Positions 43,168 through 51,620 of a stretch of 64,000 nt of DNA are shown here, piece after piece. This DNA is from JAGNKE01 sp965230245 (GTDB taxonomy: Bacteria > Pseudomonadota > Alphaproteobacteria > Micavibrionales > Micavibrionaceae): NCBI GenBank assembly GCA_965230245.1, contig OZ246000.1:2108001-2172000 (forward strand). Direction: 5' to 3'. The stretch's first letter is position 1, and every line of letters starts with the position of its first letter. Under the pieces are notes generated by a model that saw only the letters and a program-made list of their open reading frames with translations, did no database searches and was not told the DNA's origin. Made by a program: the position numbers and the translations under genes.

Positions 43168-43670
43168 GTGAAGCCAAGGGACGTTTTGTAACGGGTGTCT
43201 ATCCGGGCACGTTCGACCCCGTCACCAAGGGGCATCTCCACCTGATCCGCCGCGCAAGCCGCATTGTCGATAAGCTGATCATCGCTGTTGCGGAAAACAA
43301 CCGAAAAGGCCCTCTTTTTACGCGTGATGAGCGTCTCTCAATGGTCAGGGAAGATATCAAAAATTTGCCTGAAAAGGGCTGCAAAATTGAAGTCATGCCC
43401 TTTAACAGCCTCTTGGTAGAGTTCGTTAAGGACGTTAATGCATCATTGATTTTCAGGGGCTTACGCGCCGTTTCTGATTTTGAATATGAATTCCAGATGA
43501 CGGGTATGAACGCCAAGCTCGACCCGGATATCGAAACTGTTTTTCTGATGGCCGCGGACAAATGGCAATTCGTGTCCGCCTCTTTTGTTAAGGAAATCGC
43601 GAGTCTGAACGGCAACGTTGATGAATTTGTCACCCCGCAAGTAGCCGAAAAACTGAAGAAAAAATTATAA
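43164..43670 (+). CDS. coaD: Phosphopantetheine adenylyltransferase
   Basis: Fourth enzyme of CoA synthesis, adenylating 4'-phosphopantetheine. The 168-residue protein has the nucleotidyltransferase motif GTFDPVTKGHLHLI, then FRGLRAVSDFEYEFQM, family-specific, and a C-terminal FVSASFVKEIASLNGNVDEFV in place of the usual ISSSLVKE. The ATGA overlap with gyrA indicates translational coupling. Confidence 0.93.
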   Translation: MSEAKGRFVTGVYPGTFDPVTKGHLHLIRRASRIVDKLIIAVAENNRKGPLFTRDERLSMVREDIKNLPEKGCKIEVMPFNSLLVEFVKDVNASLIFRGLRAVSDFEYEFQMTGMNAKLDPDIETVFLMAADKWQFVSASFVKEIASLNGNVDEFVTPQVAEKLKKKL

Positions 43671-43687
43671 AATCCGCCAGCTAATGC

Positions 43688-43716
43688 TTGACGAGCAGAG
43701 CGGAAATACATATTGT
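43688..43716 (+). promoter_or_regulatory. Promoter of tRNA-Lys
   Basis: TTGACG and TATTGT boxes 17 bp apart, ending 39 bp before the tRNA gene, between the coaD stop and the tRNA. Confidence 0.65.
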
Positions 43717-43755
43717 GCGGCAGTCTGAAGTCGGCTTTCGCCGCTATGAACTGAT

Positions 43756-43831
43756 GATCGCGTAGCTCAGCTGGTAGAGCAACTGACTTTTAATCAGTAG
43801 GTCCAGGGTTCGAATCCCTGCGCGATCACCA
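43756..43831 (+). tRNA. tRNA-Lys (anticodon TTT)
   Basis: A 76-base tRNA with encoded CCA. The acceptor stem GATCGCG pairs with CGCGATC, D-arm GCTCAGCTGGTAGAGC, anticodon loop CTTTTAA with anticodon TTT, T-arm CAGGGTTCGAATCCCTG. The promoter and terminator around it make a self-contained unit. Its last bases recur 175 bp downstream. Confidence 0.97.
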
Positions 43832-43834
43832 TTT
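43813..43834. repeat. Direct repeat of tRNA-Lys 3' end, left copy
   Basis: Twenty-two bases from the T-arm through CCA and three bases beyond are identical to 43988-44009. Confidence 0.9.
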
Positions 43835-43842
43835 ATCAAAAG

Positions 43843-43867
43843 AGCCGGGTTCGTCCCGGCTTTTTTG
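43843..43867 (+). terminator. Rho-independent terminator after tRNA-Lys
   Basis: Seven-base-pair stem AGCCGGG / CCCGGCT with a five-base loop and a run of T. Confidence 0.88.
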
Positions 43868-44203
43868 ATAAGTGTATACTGTAAGTAATTTGAACCCGGG
43901 TTCGACAAAAAGCTTAACAAGGCCGACAGGGCGAGTTTAGCATTTGCAACTTTGCGCCTGCGGGCTTTTTCAGCACGGGCGCAAAGTAATCCCTGCGCGA
44001 TCACCATTTTCTTCCAAATAGTTGTTAAGCTCCGAACCGACTCTAACATTCGACTTTTTTAAATTTTTCCATGTGTTTCCCGAACATTTTTAAGAAGCCG
44101 TAACGCTTGGATTCCTTTTTGCCGAGAATCAGCCTAGGTTAAAAGAAGCCGCCTCAAAGAGGCAAGACAGACAGCCAATACATAGAGGAACGGAAAAACA
44201 TCA
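43868..44203. other. Intergenic stretch behind tRNA-Lys
   Basis: 336 bp without a gene. It contains a 12-base palindrome GAACCCGGGTTC (near 43890), a ten-base inverted repeat ACTTTGCGCC / GGCGCAAAGT (near 43950-43988), and the second copy of the tRNA-Lys 3' end. It could be the scar of an excised or collapsed integrated element. The right part leads into the antiporter gene. Confidence 0.5.
43988..44009. repeat. Direct repeat of tRNA-Lys 3' end, right copy
   Basis: Identical over 22 bases to 43813-43834, offset 175 bp. The rest of the tRNA is absent, so this is a partial copy as left by site-specific integration. Confidence 0.9.
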
Positions 44204-45844
44204 GTGGACTTTGAATGGATCGCCATAGCCTTTAATGATGTGGCGTGGATATTACTGGCCTTTATCTTCGGTCTGTGCTCGCGCATCATCGGCCTCCCGC
44301 CGCTTGTCGGCTTTCTTGGTGCTGGCTTTCTGCTCAATGCGATGGGGTTTCAGGACAGCGAATTGCTGGAGAAACTCGCCGATTTAGGGATTACTCTCCT
44401 GTTATTCACGGTCGGCCTGAAGCTTGATCTGAAAACACTGGCAAGGCCGCAAGTCTGGGCTTTGACAGGCATTCACATGGGCATAATCACGGCCGTATTC
44501 TCCGGTCTTCTCTATGCAGCGGCTCTAACAGGACTTGGCATTTTCGCAGACATGACAATGCAAAAAGCTGTCCTGATCGCCTTCGCCTTAAGCTTTTCCA
44601 GCACGGTGTTCGTGGTCAAGGCTCTGGAGGACAGGGGCGTGGTAAAGTCCCTGCACGGACGGATTTCCGTTGGTGTTCTGATTATGCAGGATATTGCCGC
44701 TGTCATATTTCTTGCATTATCGGAAGGCAATATGCCCTCGCTCTGGGCGTTTATGCTTTTGCTTCTGATCCCGCTCAGACCCCTCCTGATATTGATCTTA
44801 AGAAAAGCCGGACACGGGGAGTTACTGGTACTCTACGGCTTCCTGCTTGCGCTGGGCGGTGCGGAAATCTTCGAGTATTTTGGTGTGAAGGGCGACCTCG
44901 GCGCGCTAATCTTCGGGCTTCTGATTTCCACCCATTACAAGGCCGAGGAAATGGCAAAGACCATGCTCGGTTTCAAGGATTTGTTCCTGCTCGGCTTCTT
45001 CCTGTCGATCGGATTGTCCGGCGCATTAACATGGGAGGCCGTCGGACTGGGCGCTCTGCTGACCGCCGCCATCGCCATAAAGTCGATATTGTTCTTCGTT
45101 CTGTTCACAACCTTCCGTTTACGTGCTCGAACCTCATTGTTGGCAACAATAAACCTGACGAATTACAGCGAATTCGGTCTGATCGTTCTGGCAATCGGCG
45201 TCACAAACGGCTGGATCGGGAACGAATGGTTGATCGTCCTCTCGGTGGCATTATCCATGTCGTTCCTGCTGGCCTCCGCGATGAATAAATTCTCCTACAA
45301 CATTTACAAAAATCATAAGTCATTCTGGAAAAAATGGCAGAGCAAAACACTCCTGCCGGAAGACAGGGTATATGACATCGGCAGAGCAAAAGTCATTATT
45401 ATCGGTATGGGCGGCGTTGGTATGGGCGCTTACGACAAGTTAAGGGAAGAATTCGGTGATGCCCTGATCGGCATTGATATTGACCCCGTCACAGTGAGTA
45501 ACCAGCAATCAACAGGCCGCTATGTCCTTCTGGGAGACCCGAGCGATGCCGATTTCTGGGACAGAATACAAATTGTGCATTCTCTAGACCTCGTCATGAT
45601 TGCGTTACCACGCATAAAAACGACTCTTGCTGTCCTTGAACGCGTGAAACAAGCGTCATTGGCCTGCAGGATCGCAGCAACCGCCAGATTTCCGGATGAA
45701 GAGGAAGAGCTCAAAGAGGCGGGCGTCCACTCTGTTTTCAATGTTTACACGGAAGCGGGAGCAGGCTTCGCCGCGCATGTGTCCTCCGAAATACCGGAGC
45801 TATTAGGCAAAGAGGAAGAAGTCAGACAGTCTGCTTCGGGATAA
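44204..45844 (+). CDS. Kef-type CPA2 monovalent cation:proton antiporter with RCK domain
   Basis: A 546-residue transporter. Roughly 12 hydrophobic helices of the CPA2 fold (ILLAFIFGLCSRIIGLPPLVGFLGAG, ALSFSSTVFVVKALEDRG, ISVGVLIMQDIAAVIFL) fill residues 1-360. A TrkA-N/RCK Rossmann domain follows (AKVIIIGMGGVGMGAYDKL, LIGIDIDP) from about residue 393, which gates such transporters in response to nucleotides. Probably potassium efflux, but the ion is inferred. The start is GTG; its GAGGAAC site is rather far upstream, so the start is less certain. Confidence 0.85.
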   Translation: MDFEWIAIAFNDVAWILLAFIFGLCSRIIGLPPLVGFLGAGFLLNAMGFQDSELLEKLADLGITLLLFTVGLKLDLKTLARPQVWALTGIHMGIITAVFSGLLYAAALTGLGIFADMTMQKAVLIAFALSFSSTVFVVKALEDRGVVKSLHGRISVGVLIMQDIAAVIFLALSEGNMPSLWAFMLLLLIPLRPLLILILRKAGHGELLVLYGFLLALGGAEIFEYFGVKGDLGALIFGLLISTHYKAEEMAKTMLGFKDLFLLGFFLSIGLSGALTWEAVGLGALLTAAIAIKSILFFVLFTTFRLRARTSLLATINLTNYSEFGLIVLAIGVTNGWIGNEWLIVLSVALSMSFLLASAMNKFSYNIYKNHKSFWKKWQSKTLLPEDRVYDIGRAKVIIIGMGGVGMGAYDKLREEFGDALIGIDIDPVTVSNQQSTGRYVLLGDPSDADFWDRIQIVHSLDLVMIALPRIKTTLAVLERVKQASLACRIAATARFPDEEEELKEAGVHSVFNVYTEAGAGFAAHVSSEIPELLGKEEEVRQSASG

Positions 45845-45938
45845 GTTTAATTTATTATTAGGCTTATCACTGTAAAACACTTTGTATTGAAGTAATATTT
45901 TTGATGAAGGGCACTATTATTTTACTAGGGACATATTT

Positions 45939-47087
45939 ATGACACAGGGGTTTGAATTGGAAGACGATGCGCCGCCACCGGCGCAAAAACCGCAAAACAT
46001 GAATCCGAGGACATCGGAAAACAAGAAACAAGGACCTGAAAAACAGGATTTTGAATATGACGGACGCACGGGACAAGTCTACAAAATCTGGATTTTGAAC
46101 ATCCTGATGACAATCATAACATTGGGGATTTACTACTTCTGGGGAAAGACACGCATGCGCAAATACCTGCTAGGCTCGTTCTCACTAGCAGGCGATCATT
46201 TTGAATACCACGGTACAGGTGGCGAGCTGTTCAAGGGTTTCTTGAAAGCCGTGCCGATCATGATCCTTTTGTTCGTGGTTCCGGGATTGGTCTTGGGCGA
46301 AGATTCACCTTTAATACTTTTGGTTATACCCCCGATTTATTACATCTACAGCATCGCGATCTATTCTGCCACGCGTTACAGATTCAGTCGGACAACATGG
46401 CGCGGCATCCGGGCCATGCTCGGCGGCGATACATTGAAATATGCCAATCTGTGTTTTAGAAGGGGGCTTTTAAACATCGTAACATTGGGCTTTGCCATCC
46501 CGCATTCGGATATCGCGAAACACAAATATATCATCGAAAATACGTATTTCGGCTCTTTGAAGGCCGAATATAAAGGCAGCGGCAGCGTTATTTTTGGCGC
46601 ACATATTAAATCGCTACTAATGGTGCCCGTCTTCATGATTTTCTTTGGCATTCTGATCGGAGGACCATTCTTCCTCCTCATGATGGCAGAGCTTCTGCCA
46701 AATCAGATCATGCCTCTGTTATTTGTCTTGGGCTATTTTGCGTTCATCTTTTTAATCATTTTGGTAGTTCCGATTGCCCGTTCGTTTTACACTGCAGCCC
46801 TGATGCAGGAAAAAATGCGCGGAATCCACATCGCCGGCCTTCGTTTCCGCTGTAATGTCACAGGGTGGGGACTCGTCAGGCATCGTTTTGTAAACGGTCT
46901 GATCCTGCTTGTAACGCTCGGGCTTGGCTATCCGTTTGTTATCCAGCGGAATATGCGCTTCTTCGAACGCCATAACTTTATTATCGGTGATCTTGAAACC
47001 TCGGAAATCAAACAGGCACAGGATCAGAACATCCGTTCGGGTGAAGGCATTGAAGACTTTATGGGCGTAGATGTCGGTGTATTCTGA
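45939..47087 (+). CDS. DUF898 (YjgN-type) membrane protein
   Basis: A 382-residue membrane protein. After a polar N-terminus of about 45 residues come three tandem units typical of DUF898: YKIWILNILMTIITLGIYYFWGKTRMRKYLL, then LKYANLCFRRGLLNIVTLGFAIPHSDIAKHKYI and WGLVRHRFVNGLILLVTLGLGYPFVIQRNMRF. Function unknown. It is 36 bp upstream of the M48 peptidase, a pairing seen in other proteobacteria. Confidence 0.85.
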   Translation: MTQGFELEDDAPPPAQKPQNMNPRTSENKKQGPEKQDFEYDGRTGQVYKIWILNILMTIITLGIYYFWGKTRMRKYLLGSFSLAGDHFEYHGTGGELFKGFLKAVPIMILLFVVPGLVLGEDSPLILLVIPPIYYIYSIAIYSATRYRFSRTTWRGIRAMLGGDTLKYANLCFRRGLLNIVTLGFAIPHSDIAKHKYIIENTYFGSLKAEYKGSGSVIFGAHIKSLLMVPVFMIFFGILIGGPFFLLMMAELLPNQIMPLLFVLGYFAFIFLIILVVPIARSFYTAALMQEKMRGIHIAGLRFRCNVTGWGLVRHRFVNGLILLVTLGLGYPFVIQRNMRFFERHNFIIGDLETSEIKQAQDQNIRSGEGIEDFMGVDVGVF

Positions 47088-47123
47088 TGCCGCCGCACGT
47101 CTCTTTTTCACTAAGGGTGTACC

Positions 47124-48203
47124 ATGTCTATAATTCTGGCTCGCGACATAAGATATTATGACGGCAAGACTGCCACGCCCCATAATGTGACATTACATGC
47201 CACAGGATCGTTTATCGAAATTCTGGATCAGAATGAAACGCAGATAGCCCGCTGGAAAGTCTCTGACATAAAAGTCATCGAGAAACCGACTCCGCCGATC
47301 CCTGGAAAGCTTGGCTATGCGAAACAGCCTCACGCCCGCATTATGATGGAAGACGGCAAGGCATGGAAATACATTACCTCCAAGATCAAATCTGAAAACA
47401 AACCGATGACGTTGCCGACCTCTGTACCTGCTTTGGTCGCGCTTGCAGTAATCGCCGTGGCCGTATTGGCATTTTCTTTCCTTGGGTTGCCACGTTTGAT
47501 GGAGAATGCGGCATACCTGATACCGGATCAAACGGCTAAAGCGATCGGTAAAAACATCACAGACAGCATGATATCCTCTTATAGAGTATGCAATTCACGA
47601 AAGGGGGAGGCGGCATTACAAAAACTGATCAACAGAATCAGTGATCATACATCTCGTGACATCAAATATAATGTGCGCGTCGTGGATGAAGCGTCTGTTC
47701 CCAATGCATTTGCCGCTCCGGGCGGCTACATCATTATATATAAAGCCGTACTGGACAGCGCGAGCGGACCGGATGACGTCGCCGGTGTCCTTGCGCACGA
47801 AATGTCCCACGTCGATCTTTACCACGCCAGCAAAAGCCTTGTCCGAAATGTGGGCTTCTCGGCTATGCTGGCAATGATGCTCGGGGATGCCTCGGTTGTG
47901 AAGGTTGCGGGAATGATCAATCAGCTCCATTTCAGCAGGGAAGATGAAACCGAAGCCGACGAACACGCGGTAAAATTGTTAGAACAAGCAAAGATTGATC
48001 CGAATGGATTGGCAAATTTTTTCGAATCGATTTTGAGAATACAGGGTGATATTGATGTCGCAGGGCTGCTTGGCTACTTGTCGACCCATCCTGAAACCAA
48101 GGAGCGCATCCAAAATATTAAAAAAATAAGGAAGAAACGCCTTAATTACACTCCTGCCATAACCCCAAACGAATGGAAAGACTTGCAGAACATCTGTAAC
48201 TGA
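47124..48203 (+). CDS. M48 family metallopeptidase, membrane-anchored
   Basis: A 359-residue zinc endopeptidase. Residues 1-95 form a soluble N-terminal part, one membrane helix is at about 101-120, and the M48 catalytic domain follows with H225-E-M-S-H229 in VLAHEMSHVDLYH and the third ligand E277 in SREDETEADEHA. Probably periplasmic quality control, by analogy with related M48 peptidases. It follows the DUF898 gene and the two are likely one operon. Confidence 0.87.
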   Translation: MSIILARDIRYYDGKTATPHNVTLHATGSFIEILDQNETQIARWKVSDIKVIEKPTPPIPGKLGYAKQPHARIMMEDGKAWKYITSKIKSENKPMTLPTSVPALVALAVIAVAVLAFSFLGLPRLMENAAYLIPDQTAKAIGKNITDSMISSYRVCNSRKGEAALQKLINRISDHTSRDIKYNVRVVDEASVPNAFAAPGGYIIIYKAVLDSASGPDDVAGVLAHEMSHVDLYHASKSLVRNVGFSAMLAMMLGDASVVKVAGMINQLHFSREDETEADEHAVKLLEQAKIDPNGLANFFESILRIQGDIDVAGLLGYLSTHPETKERIQNIKKIRKKRLNYTPAITPNEWKDLQNICN

Positions 48204-48473
48204 AGCAAAAAACATCCGCCAAATTGTGCAAAATGTGCCTTATTTAGATGAATTTTTTTTAATTTTAGTGCTGGATATGTTAAAAAATACAAGAAAAAAC
48301 AATTTAAAACAATTACTTAAGGTACTCTAAAAAAAATGACAAAAATGTGGCATTTTTAAAAATTGCATGTTACAGTGAGTTAATAGCTTAATAAATCGTA
48401 GGTGGTAAAAATCACTAGCAAGTAAGCTTGAGCTATTGCTTAACTAAACAAATTGGTAAGAGGAGGAACTTAA
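48204..48473 (+). promoter_or_regulatory. AT-rich leader region of the IcmD/DotP-like gene
   Basis: 270 bp of markedly A/T-rich DNA with runs of A. It contains an AAAAATG-TGG-CATTTTT hairpin (48341-48357) and ends in a perfect AGGAGG site (48461-48466) seven bases before the ATG. No gene is visible. Promoter boxes are not clear enough to place, though TTGCAT at 48363 is a candidate -35. Confidence 0.5.
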
Positions 48474-48872
48474 ATGTTCAAATCATCAAAACTTACATAC
48501 TACAAACTCGGTGCTGCAATGACAGCAGGTATGGTTGCCGGTTCTGCCGGTACAGCCCACGCTGCTAACAACTTCAGCTCCATCGCAGAAAACATGGTCC
48601 TTTCCGTAGCAAGTATCCCGGGTCTTTTGACAGCTCTGGCATACCTCTTCGGTATTCTTCTTGGTGTTCTGGGTATCCTGAAAATCAAGGATCACGTTGA
48701 GAACCCAACACAGACACCTCTGAAAGACGGTGCGATCCGTCTGGCAGCCGGTGGTGCGTTGTTTGCTGCTCCAATCATCTTCGAAGCAATGTCCGAGACA
48801 CTTGATGATGGTGGTGCAGGTACAGGTGCTTCTGCAGCTGCTCTGCAATCTGTTAGCTTTAACGTTACCTAA
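48474..48872 (+). CDS. IcmD/DotP-like small membrane protein
   Basis: A 132-residue protein with a signal peptide (cleavage after AHA near residue 30) and two hydrophobic helices (SIPGLLTALAYLFGILLGVLGILK, RLAAGGALFAAPIIFEAM) joined by KIKDHVENPTQTPLKDG. Size, helix layout and the NPTQ.P loop resemble IcmD/DotP of the Dot/Icm type IV secretion system. No other dot/icm gene is in the window. Perfect ribosome site, strong terminator and a highly biased codon choice (Gly GGT, Leu CTG, Arg CGT) unlike the neighbours point to high expression. Family call moderate; gene certain. Confidence 0.6.
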   Translation: MFKSSKLTYYKLGAAMTAGMVAGSAGTAHAANNFSSIAENMVLSVASIPGLLTALAYLFGILLGVLGILKIKDHVENPTQTPLKDGAIRLAAGGALFAAPIIFEAMSETLDDGGAGTGASAAALQSVSFNVT

Positions 48873-48915
48873 TATACTTTGTCTGTATAGACAGATTAGG
48901 ATTAAACGTATTCTT

Positions 48916-48946
48916 AAGGAGCCGGTTTCGGCTCCTTTTGTTTTGT
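48916..48946 (+). terminator. Rho-independent terminator after the IcmD/DotP-like gene
   Basis: Nine-base-pair stem AAGGAGCCG / CGGCTCCTT with loop GTTT, followed by TTGTTTTG. Confidence 0.9.
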
Positions 48947-49056
48947 TTTGTAAATTTTTTTAGTCATTTTTCAAATATCTGCAGCAATCCTTATCTTGAC
49001 AAAAACACACCTTTGGCTCTGAATGCAGTCTTAAACATCAATAAAGATCGGTCACT

Positions 49057-49827
49057 ATGAGCAAAGACGAAGATCAAAATTCTCAAGTTGATACAAGAAG
49101 TTCAGCCGAAAAGCTGTTTCAGGAAAATATAGCCGGTCGTGACAGAAGCGCTATGGCTCGCATTCGTGGGTATTTGCTTGCCGGTATTCTCGTAACGGCG
49201 CCGATTACGATTACTGTTTATCTCACTTATCTGTTTCTGACATTTATTGACAGTAAGGTCGCAAAGCTTCTCCCTGATGACTGGTATGAGATGCTGTATG
49301 GTGAAACGACCGTACCTGGCATCGGCCTGATACTGGCATTGGCATTTTTTGTCTGTATTGGCTGGTTTGCAACCAATTTTCTCGGACGCATATTTATAAA
49401 ACTCTCGGAATACGTTGTTGATCGGATGCCCATTGTCCGCACGATTTATGCGGCCACAAAACAGGTATTTGAAACCATTATGGCCAGCAAGTCGAATGCC
49501 TTTAGAGAAGTAGTAATGCTCCAATATCCGCGGGAAGGCATTTGGTCAGTCGGCTTTGTGACAGGGACTTCAAAAGGAGAAATTCAGGATCATACGGCTC
49601 AAGAAACTGTAAATGTATTCCTGCCGACAACACCAAACCCGACATCAGGGTTTTTGCTTTTTGTTCCGAAAAAAGACGTGATCTACCTCGAAATGACCGT
49701 AGAAGAAGGCATAAAAATGGTAGTCTCGGCCGGGATGATAACGCCAATGACCAAAGAACAAAAACTGGCACTGGAAGCCCAAAAAGTTAAAAAACAAAAA
49801 CCGCCGGTGGATAAGACGCTAAATTAA
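49057..49827 (+). CDS. DUF502 family membrane protein
   Basis: A 256-residue protein of the DUF502 family, widespread and uncharacterised. Two membrane helices (YLLAGILVTAPITITVYLTYLF and IGLILALAFFVCIGWFATNFLG) are followed by the family motif VDRMPIVRTIYAATKQVFETI and a soluble domain (GFVTGTS, VFLPTTPNPTSGFLLFVPKKDVIYLEMTVEEGIKMVVSAG spread over about 165-225). Lysine-rich tail. It is 31 bp upstream of cysE. Confidence 0.9.
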   Translation: MSKDEDQNSQVDTRSSAEKLFQENIAGRDRSAMARIRGYLLAGILVTAPITITVYLTYLFLTFIDSKVAKLLPDDWYEMLYGETTVPGIGLILALAFFVCIGWFATNFLGRIFIKLSEYVVDRMPIVRTIYAATKQVFETIMASKSNAFREVVMLQYPREGIWSVGFVTGTSKGEIQDHTAQETVNVFLPTTPNPTSGFLLFVPKKDVIYLEMTVEEGIKMVVSAGMITPMTKEQKLALEAQKVKKQKPPVDKTLN

Positions 49828-49857
49828 GTATAAGCATGCGCATAAACAGGAAGAACG

Positions 49858-50541
49858 ATGACCAATCTGATCAAATCAATCCGGAATAGAGACCCCGCAA
49901 GCCCGACCTTTGCCGAAGTCCTCTTCGGTTACAACGGATTCCATGCCGTATGCCTACATCGTATGAACAACTTCTTCTGGGGGGTAGGGCTAAAGGCATT
50001 CTCGCGCTTTCTTGCCAATATAACCCGCATTATAACGGGCATAGAAATTCATCCAGCGGCCGAAATTGGTAAAAACCTTTTTATCGACCACGGAACAGGC
50101 GTTGTGATAGGTCAGACTGCCGTCATTGGGGATGAGGTCACGATCTATCACGGTGTAACGCTTGGCGGTGTTGGCAAAAGCGGCAGCGTTAACGGTAAGC
50201 GCCACCCAACCATCGGCAATCAGGCTATCATAGGGGCAGGCGCACAAGTCCTTGGTGATGTCACCGTAGGTGAAGGCGCAAAAGTAGGCGCTAATTCTGT
50301 CGTAACCAAAGATATCCCGCCGCATGCCACTGCCATTGGTATTCCCGCCCGTGTGGTCGGCGGCGATGATAAAGCGCGCGCATACGGTATGCCAAGCCGG
50401 GAAGAGCTTGAGGATTTGGAAACCACATTGGATTGCATTTTAAAAGAAATGGGCAAAATCAAAAAAGAACTGAACCTACCCGATAGCAGTCAGAGCGTTG
50501 AAGAATGCATGGATAATAAAAATCGTAGTGCCACTAAATAA
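49858..50541 (+). CDS. cysE: Serine O-acetyltransferase
   Basis: Makes O-acetylserine, the precursor of cysteine. The 227-residue protein is the short form with a left-handed hexapeptide beta-helix: HPAAEIGKNLFIDHGTGVVIGQTAVIGDEVTIYHGVTLGGVG, then HPTIGNQAIIGAGAQVLGDVTVGEGAKVGANSVVTKDIPPHA (residues about 62-160). The catalytic histidines lie in FIDHGTG and IYHGVTLGG. The C-terminus is extended and acidic/Lys-rich. Confidence 0.9.
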   Translation: MTNLIKSIRNRDPASPTFAEVLFGYNGFHAVCLHRMNNFFWGVGLKAFSRFLANITRIITGIEIHPAAEIGKNLFIDHGTGVVIGQTAVIGDEVTIYHGVTLGGVGKSGSVNGKRHPTIGNQAIIGAGAQVLGDVTVGEGAKVGANSVVTKDIPPHATAIGIPARVVGGDDKARAYGMPSREELEDLETTLDCILKEMGKIKKELNLPDSSQSVEECMDNKNRSATK

Positions 50542-50613
50542 CGGCCGCCTTTCTGGCAATTTCTGAAAAGCTTCGGTAAAATCAATAATAATAAAGAAGG
50601 GTGAGGCAGGATT

Positions 50614-51009
50614 GTGCCCGAAAAAACACCATCGGAAGAAATCGCCGGACAAATCGCCGGTGTCATGACTCAGGCGCTCGGTAAAGAAGGTGCCGAGAGG
50701 ACCGGTGTAGTGTTCGGTGAGGAGCATACAAACAACGAATTTCACCAGATGCTGGCCGCACAAATCCTTCCGCAAGCCGCTGAATTAGCGGGCAATACGC
50801 CCCGAAATCTCTTTCTTGAATGGGATAATACCGAAGAAAACCTTGCCCTGATTGACGAATATCATAGAACGGGCGACCCTGCGGTACGTGATCATTTGGT
50901 GGAAACCAATCTGGATTTTGCCAACGATGAGAAGGAGCATCTTGTCGAGCGTGATTTCAAGGCCGTGCTGGACTCCGCGCGCGAAAACGGCTTCACAATC
51001 CAGCAATGA
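50614..51009 (+). CDS. N-terminal part of a TraB/ChaN/EreA-like domain
   Basis: A 131-residue protein starting with GTG (GAAGGGTGAGG upstream). TGVVFGEEHTNNEFHQML (G35-E36-E37-H38) resembles the first motif of the ChaN/TraB/EreA superfamily, which in full-length members is followed by a second GxxH motif. That second motif is in the next gene, which overlaps this stop by four bases (ATGA) in another frame. It may be half of a broken gene or one of two subunits. Confidence 0.55.
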   Translation: MPEKTPSEEIAGQIAGVMTQALGKEGAERTGVVFGEEHTNNEFHQMLAAQILPQAAELAGNTPRNLFLEWDNTEENLALIDEYHRTGDPAVRDHLVETNLDFANDEKEHLVERDFKAVLDSARENGFTIQQ

Positions 51010-51620
51010 TCCGTAACATAAATGCGGGAGCGGAAGCAGGATCGTTTTCCATCGTTTTAACGGGCGATAACCATGCAAACGCCCCATCTGATCTGAATGA
51101 AGCGCTCGGGTTCTCATATATCAGAATGCGCGAGCAGGGCAGCGTACCGGAAGTCAGAACCAACCATGAGGGCGCTGATCTGGACGTAAGTCTTGTCGAT
51201 TATGAAGTCAACCGCCATTTCTTGAGTCAGGAAATGCATCGTATCGGAATAGATTTGGTTCCTGTCGTTCTTGATGAGACTGCCAGACCATCCGCATGGC
51301 TGTCCGAAGGCAATCGGGAAGCCATCGACTCGGTTCTAGACGGCATGCAACAGGCAGGACGGCTTGTGGCCGCCGGAGAATTACAGCAAGCGCAGCAGCA
51401 ACTCGACGAAAGTTGGGGCAAGCTGACCGAACGTTTCACACAAGACCAGATCAGTGCGGATTCTTACCTCGGTTCTATCGTGGAAATCATAAATGCCAGC
51501 AAATCCGTCATCTGGGACGAAATAGATAAAGCGCCGGCAGAGCCGACACCTGATATCCCCAAGAATGAAGGAATAGGCGAGCCTACACCCGGTGGCATGC
51601 TCCCGGGCCAGAAATTCTGA
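51006..51620 (+). CDS. C-terminal part of a TraB/ChaN/EreA-like domain
   Basis: A 204-residue protein overlapping the previous one by ATGA. FSIVLTGDNHANAP (H23) looks like the second GxxH motif of the ChaN/TraB/EreA fold; the first is in the upstream gene. The rest is helical (QQAGRLVAAGELQQAQQQLDE) with a Pro/Glu-rich tail. The stretch expected between the two motifs (a D/R-containing helix) is not found in either gene, so a small deletion at the junction is plausible. Confidence 0.55.
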   Translation: MIRNINAGAEAGSFSIVLTGDNHANAPSDLNEALGFSYIRMREQGSVPEVRTNHEGADLDVSLVDYEVNRHFLSQEMHRIGIDLVPVVLDETARPSAWLSEGNREAIDSVLDGMQQAGRLVAAGELQQAQQQLDESWGKLTERFTQDQISADSYLGSIVEIINASKSVIWDEIDKAPAEPTPDIPKNEGIGEPTPGGMLPGQKF

